From Eledone cirrhosa (lineage: Eukaryota; Mollusca; Cephalopoda; Octopoda; Eledonidae), in assembly GCA_964016885.1 (NCBI GenBank), contig OZ024748.1:37835047-37899046 (forward strand): a stretch of 64,000 bases of DNA, given 5' to 3'. Under the pieces are notes generated by a model. The model saw only the letters and a list, made by a program, of their open reading frames with translations. It ran no database searches and was not told where the DNA came from. Made by a program: the position numbers and the translations under genes. Below, one piece after another: positions 61,307-64,000 of the stretch. Each line of letters begins with the position of its first letter. Positions within the stretch are counted from its first letter, which is position 1.

Positions 61307-64000
61307 GATTAAAAATAAGGAAAAATATAAAGAATGTTGCGAAGGAGGTAAGAGTTGTGATTAAAAAGAAGGAACAATATGAAGAATGTTGCGAAGGAGG
61401 TAAGTGTTGTGATTAAAAAGAAGGAAAAATATAAAGAATGTTGCGAAGGGGGTAAGAGTTGTGATTAAAAAGAAAGAAAATTATTTAGAATGTTGCGAAG
61501 GAGGTAAGTGTTGTGAGTAAAAAGAAGAAAAAATATAAAGAATGTTACGAAGGAGGTAAGTGTTGTGATTAAAAAGAATGAAAAATATAATAAAGAAATT
61601 TACGAAGGAGATAAGAGTAGTGATTAAAAAGATGGAAAAATATAAAAATTGTTGCGAAGAAGGTAAGTGTGGTAATTAAAAAGAAGGAAAAATATAAATA
61701 ATGTTGCGAAGGAGGTAAGTGTTGTGATTAAAAATAAGGAAAAATATAAAGAATGTTGCGAAGGAGGTAAGAGTTGTGATTAAAAAGAAGGAATAATATA
61801 AAGAATGTTGCGAAGGAGGTAATTGTTGTGATTAAAAAGAAGGAAAAATATAAATAATGTTGCGAAGGAGGTAAGTGTTGTGATTAAAAATGAGGGAAAA
61901 TATAAAGAATGTTGCGAAGGAGGAAGTGTTGTGATTAAAAAGAAGGAAAAATATAAAGAATGTTACGAAGGAGGTAAGTGTTGTGATTAAAAAGAAGGAT
62001 AAATATACGGAAATTTACGAAGGAGGTAAGAGTGGTGATTAAAAAGAAAGAAAAATATAAAGAATGTTGCGAAGGAGGTAAGAGTGTTGATTAAAAAGAA
62101 GGAAAAATATAAAGAATGTTGCGAAGGAGGTAAGTGTTGTGATTAAAAAGAAGTAAAAATATAAAGAATGTTTCAAAGGAGGTAAGTGTTGTGATTAAAA
62201 GAAGGAAAAATATAAAGAATGTTGCGAAAGAGGTAAGAGTTGTGATTAAAAAGAAGGAAAAATATAAAGAATCTTACGAAGGAGGTAAGAGTTGTGATTA
62301 AAAAGAAGGAAAAATATAAAGAATGTTGCGAAGGAGGTAAGAGTTGTGATTAAAAATAAGGAAAAATATAAAGAATGTTGCGAAGGAGGTAAGAGTGTTG
62401 ATTAAAAAGAAGGAAAAATATAAAGAATGTTGCGAAGGAGGTAAGTGTTGTGATTACAAAGAAAGAAAAATATAAAGAATGTTACCATGGAGGTAAGAGT
62501 TGTGGTTAAAAAGAAGGAAAAATATAAAGAATGTTGCGAAGGAGGTAGGTGTTGTGATTAAAAAGAAGGAAAAATATAAAGAATGTTACGAAGGAGGTAA
62601 GTGTTGTGATTAAAAAGAAGGAAAAATATAAAGAAATTTACGAAGGAGATAAGATTAGTGATTAAAAAGAAGGAAAACTATAAAGAATATTGCGAAAGAG
62701 GTAAGTGTTGTGATTAAAAAGAAGGAAAAATATAAAGAATGTTACGAAGGAGGTAAGAGTTGTGATTAAAAAGAAGGAAAACTATAAAGAATATTGCGAA
62801 AGAGGTAAGTGTTGTGATTAAACAAAAAGGAAAAATATAAAGAATATTGCGAAGGAGGTAAGGGTTGTGATTAAAAAGAAGGAAAAATATAAAGAATGTT
62901 ACGAAGGAGGTAACAGCTGTGATTAAAGAGAAGGAAAAATATAAAAATTGTTGCGAAGTAGGTAAGTGTTGTAATTAAAAAGAAGGAAAAATATAAATAA
63001 TTTTGCGAAGGAGGTAAGTGTTGTGATTAAAAATAAGGAAAAATATAAAGAATGTTGCGAAGGAGGTAAGAGTTGTGATTAAAAAGAAGGAATAATATGA
63101 AGAATGTTGCGAAGGAGGTAAGTGTTGTGATTAAAAAGAAGTAAAAATATAAAGAATGTTTCAAAGGAGGTAAGTGTTGTGATTAAAAGAAGGAAAAATA
63201 TAAAGAATGTTGCGAAAGAGGTAAGAGTTGTGATTAAAAAGAAGGAAAAATATAAAGAATGTTGCGAAGGAGGTAAGAGTTGTGATTAAAAAGAAGGAAA
63301 AATATAAAGAATCTTACGAAGGAGGTAAGAGTTGTGATTTAAAAGAAGGAAAAATATAAAGAATGTTGCGAAGGAGGTAAGAGTTGTGATTAAAAAGAAG
63401 GGAAAATATAAAGAATGTTGCGAAAGAGCTAAGTGTTGTGATTAAAAATAAGGAAAAATATAAAGAATGTTGCGAAGGAGGTAAGAGTGTTGATTAAAAA
63501 GAAGGAAAAATATAAAGAATGTTGCGAAGGAGGTAAGTGTTGTGATTAAAAAGAAAGAAAAATATAAAGAATGTTACCATGGAGGTAAGAGTTTTGGTTA
63601 AAAAGAAGGAAAAATATAAAGAATGTTGCGAAGGAGGTAAGTGTTGTGATTAAAAAGAAGGAAAAATATAAAGAATGTTACGAAGGAGGTAAGTGTTGTG
63701 ATTAAAAAGAAGGAAAAATATAAAGAAATTTACGAAGGAGATAAGATTAGTGATTAAAAAGAAGGAAAACTATAAACAATATTGCGAAAGAGGTAAGTGT
63801 TGTAATTAAGAAGAAGGAAAAATATAAAGAATGTTGCGAAGGAGGTAAGAGTGTTGATTAAAAAGAAGGAAAATATAGAGAATGTTGCGAAGGAGGTAAG
63901 TGTTGTGATTAAAAAGAGGGAAAAATATAAAGAATGTTACGAAGGAGGTAAGAGTTGTGATTAAAAAGAAGGAAAAATATAGAAAATGTTGCGAAGGAGG
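61121..64000 (+). repeat. Start of a second ~16.8-kb cycle, with family E copy 4 (cut by window end)
   Basis: From about 61,120 the order equals that from about 44,340 at an offset near 16,782 bp (44,424 to 61,206; AACAATATGA 44,591 to 61,373). The offset stays near 16.8 kb through the CCATGG monomer (45,701 to 62,486) and falls to 16,577 at 63,578 after a loss of 208 bp, exactly four monomers. The copy runs off the window end. Confidence 0.78.

Larger units (their letters stand above)
1..64000 (+). repeat. Satellite DNA array, 52-bp monomer, fills the window
   Basis: Every part of the window reads as head-to-tail copies of one 52-bp monomer, always in the same orientation, with no unique spacer, gene, RNA gene or mobile element between copies. 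Recurrent landmarks in each copy are GATTAAAAAG, AAGGAAAAATATAAAG, AATGTTGCGAAGG and AGGTAAGTGTTGT. The consensus + strand is about 46% A, 29% G, 23% T and 2% C. Copies differ by single-base changes, one-base indels in A runs and a few truncations. Both ends are cut by the window, so the true array is longer. Long ordered satellite like this is typical of eukaryotic heterochromatin; I cannot name the species or the satellite family. No stretch is gene-bearing: apparent ORFs are short and caused by indels. Confidence 0.98.

Noticed and set aside
1..64000. CRISPR array
   Set aside because: The repeats abut without unique spacers of constant length, the monomer varies, and no cas genes are present.
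1..64000. Tandem-repeat domain of a very large protein gene
   Set aside because: The 52-bp period is not a multiple of three, and each frame meets TAA or TGA within about two monomers on the + strand and about three on the minus strand.
1..64000. Telomere repeat, rDNA spacer, or CENP-B-box satellite
   Set aside because: No short G-rich telomere motif, rRNA sequence or TTCG-N4-CGGG-type CENP-B box is seen in the monomer. A centromeric role remains possible but has no motif support.
1..64000. Assembly artefact from repeat stretching
   Set aside because: It cannot be excluded without reads, but private mutations, graded spacings and nested events in different blocks look like real history and not copied contigs. 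The near-identical family C and E units deserve read-depth checks.

Overview
The whole window is one uninterrupted, head-to-tail satellite DNA array. Its monomer is 52 bp, for example the exact consensus copy at 20,439-20,490, so the window holds roughly 1,230 monomers, all in the same orientation. I found no protein gene, rRNA, tRNA, transposon, CRISPR array or unique sequence between monomers. The array is cut by both window ends. Such an array, free of genes and with multi-level repeat order, points to a eukaryotic nuclear chromosome (pericentromeric, subtelomeric or other constitutive heterochromatin). The sequence does not identify the species, and I do not recognise the monomer as a named satellite.

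The monomer is AT-rich (about 31% G+C) and very strand-asymmetric. The + strand consensus is about 75% purine and has a single cytosine, which lies in the only CpG (TTGCGAA). It also carries two A5 tracts 10 bp apart, a TATAAAG, and a near-ideal 5' splice-site string (GAG then GTAAGT). On the + strand all consensus stop codons fall in one phase. Because 52 leaves remainder 1 when divided by 3, every reading frame closes within about two monomers. The scattered 60-80 codon ORFs are therefore by-products of indels in the repeat.

Layout, from shared variant monomers: (A) 1 to about 7,505, a higher-order repeat (HOR) of 2,124 bp in four copies, with copy 1 shorter by 363 bp and copy 4 by 312 bp. 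(B) about 7,506-13,180, a poorly ordered stretch with 36-bp truncated monomers. (C) 13,181 to about 20,183, three almost identical 2,334-bp units. (D) 19,931-23,360, a clean 1,715-bp tandem duplication, followed by a C-like mosaic to 27,120. (F) 27,121 to about 37,612, a 4.4-4.7 kb HOR in two full copies and one partial, with a nested 1,664-bp repeat. (G) about 37,613-45,315, a mosaic with spacings of 2.2-2.4 kb. (E) about 45,315-64,000, the most hierarchical part: a 1,350-bp sub-unit doubled inside a 4.05-4.1 kb unit, within a cycle of about 16.8 kb whose second copy starts near 61.1 kb. Fifteen monomers carrying CCATGG occur only from 43,154 onward and mark this family.

No genes work together here. 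The structure fits repeated unequal exchange in register with the monomer, since most size differences between copies are near-whole multiples of 52 bp. The observations most worth checking are the one-directional field of 5' splice-site strings with no partner acceptor, the 52-bp period equal to five helical turns, the near-universal single CpG, and the four-level hierarchy in the right third. All coordinates and spacings were read by eye from anchor motifs, so unit boundaries are good to about one monomer unless stated otherwise.
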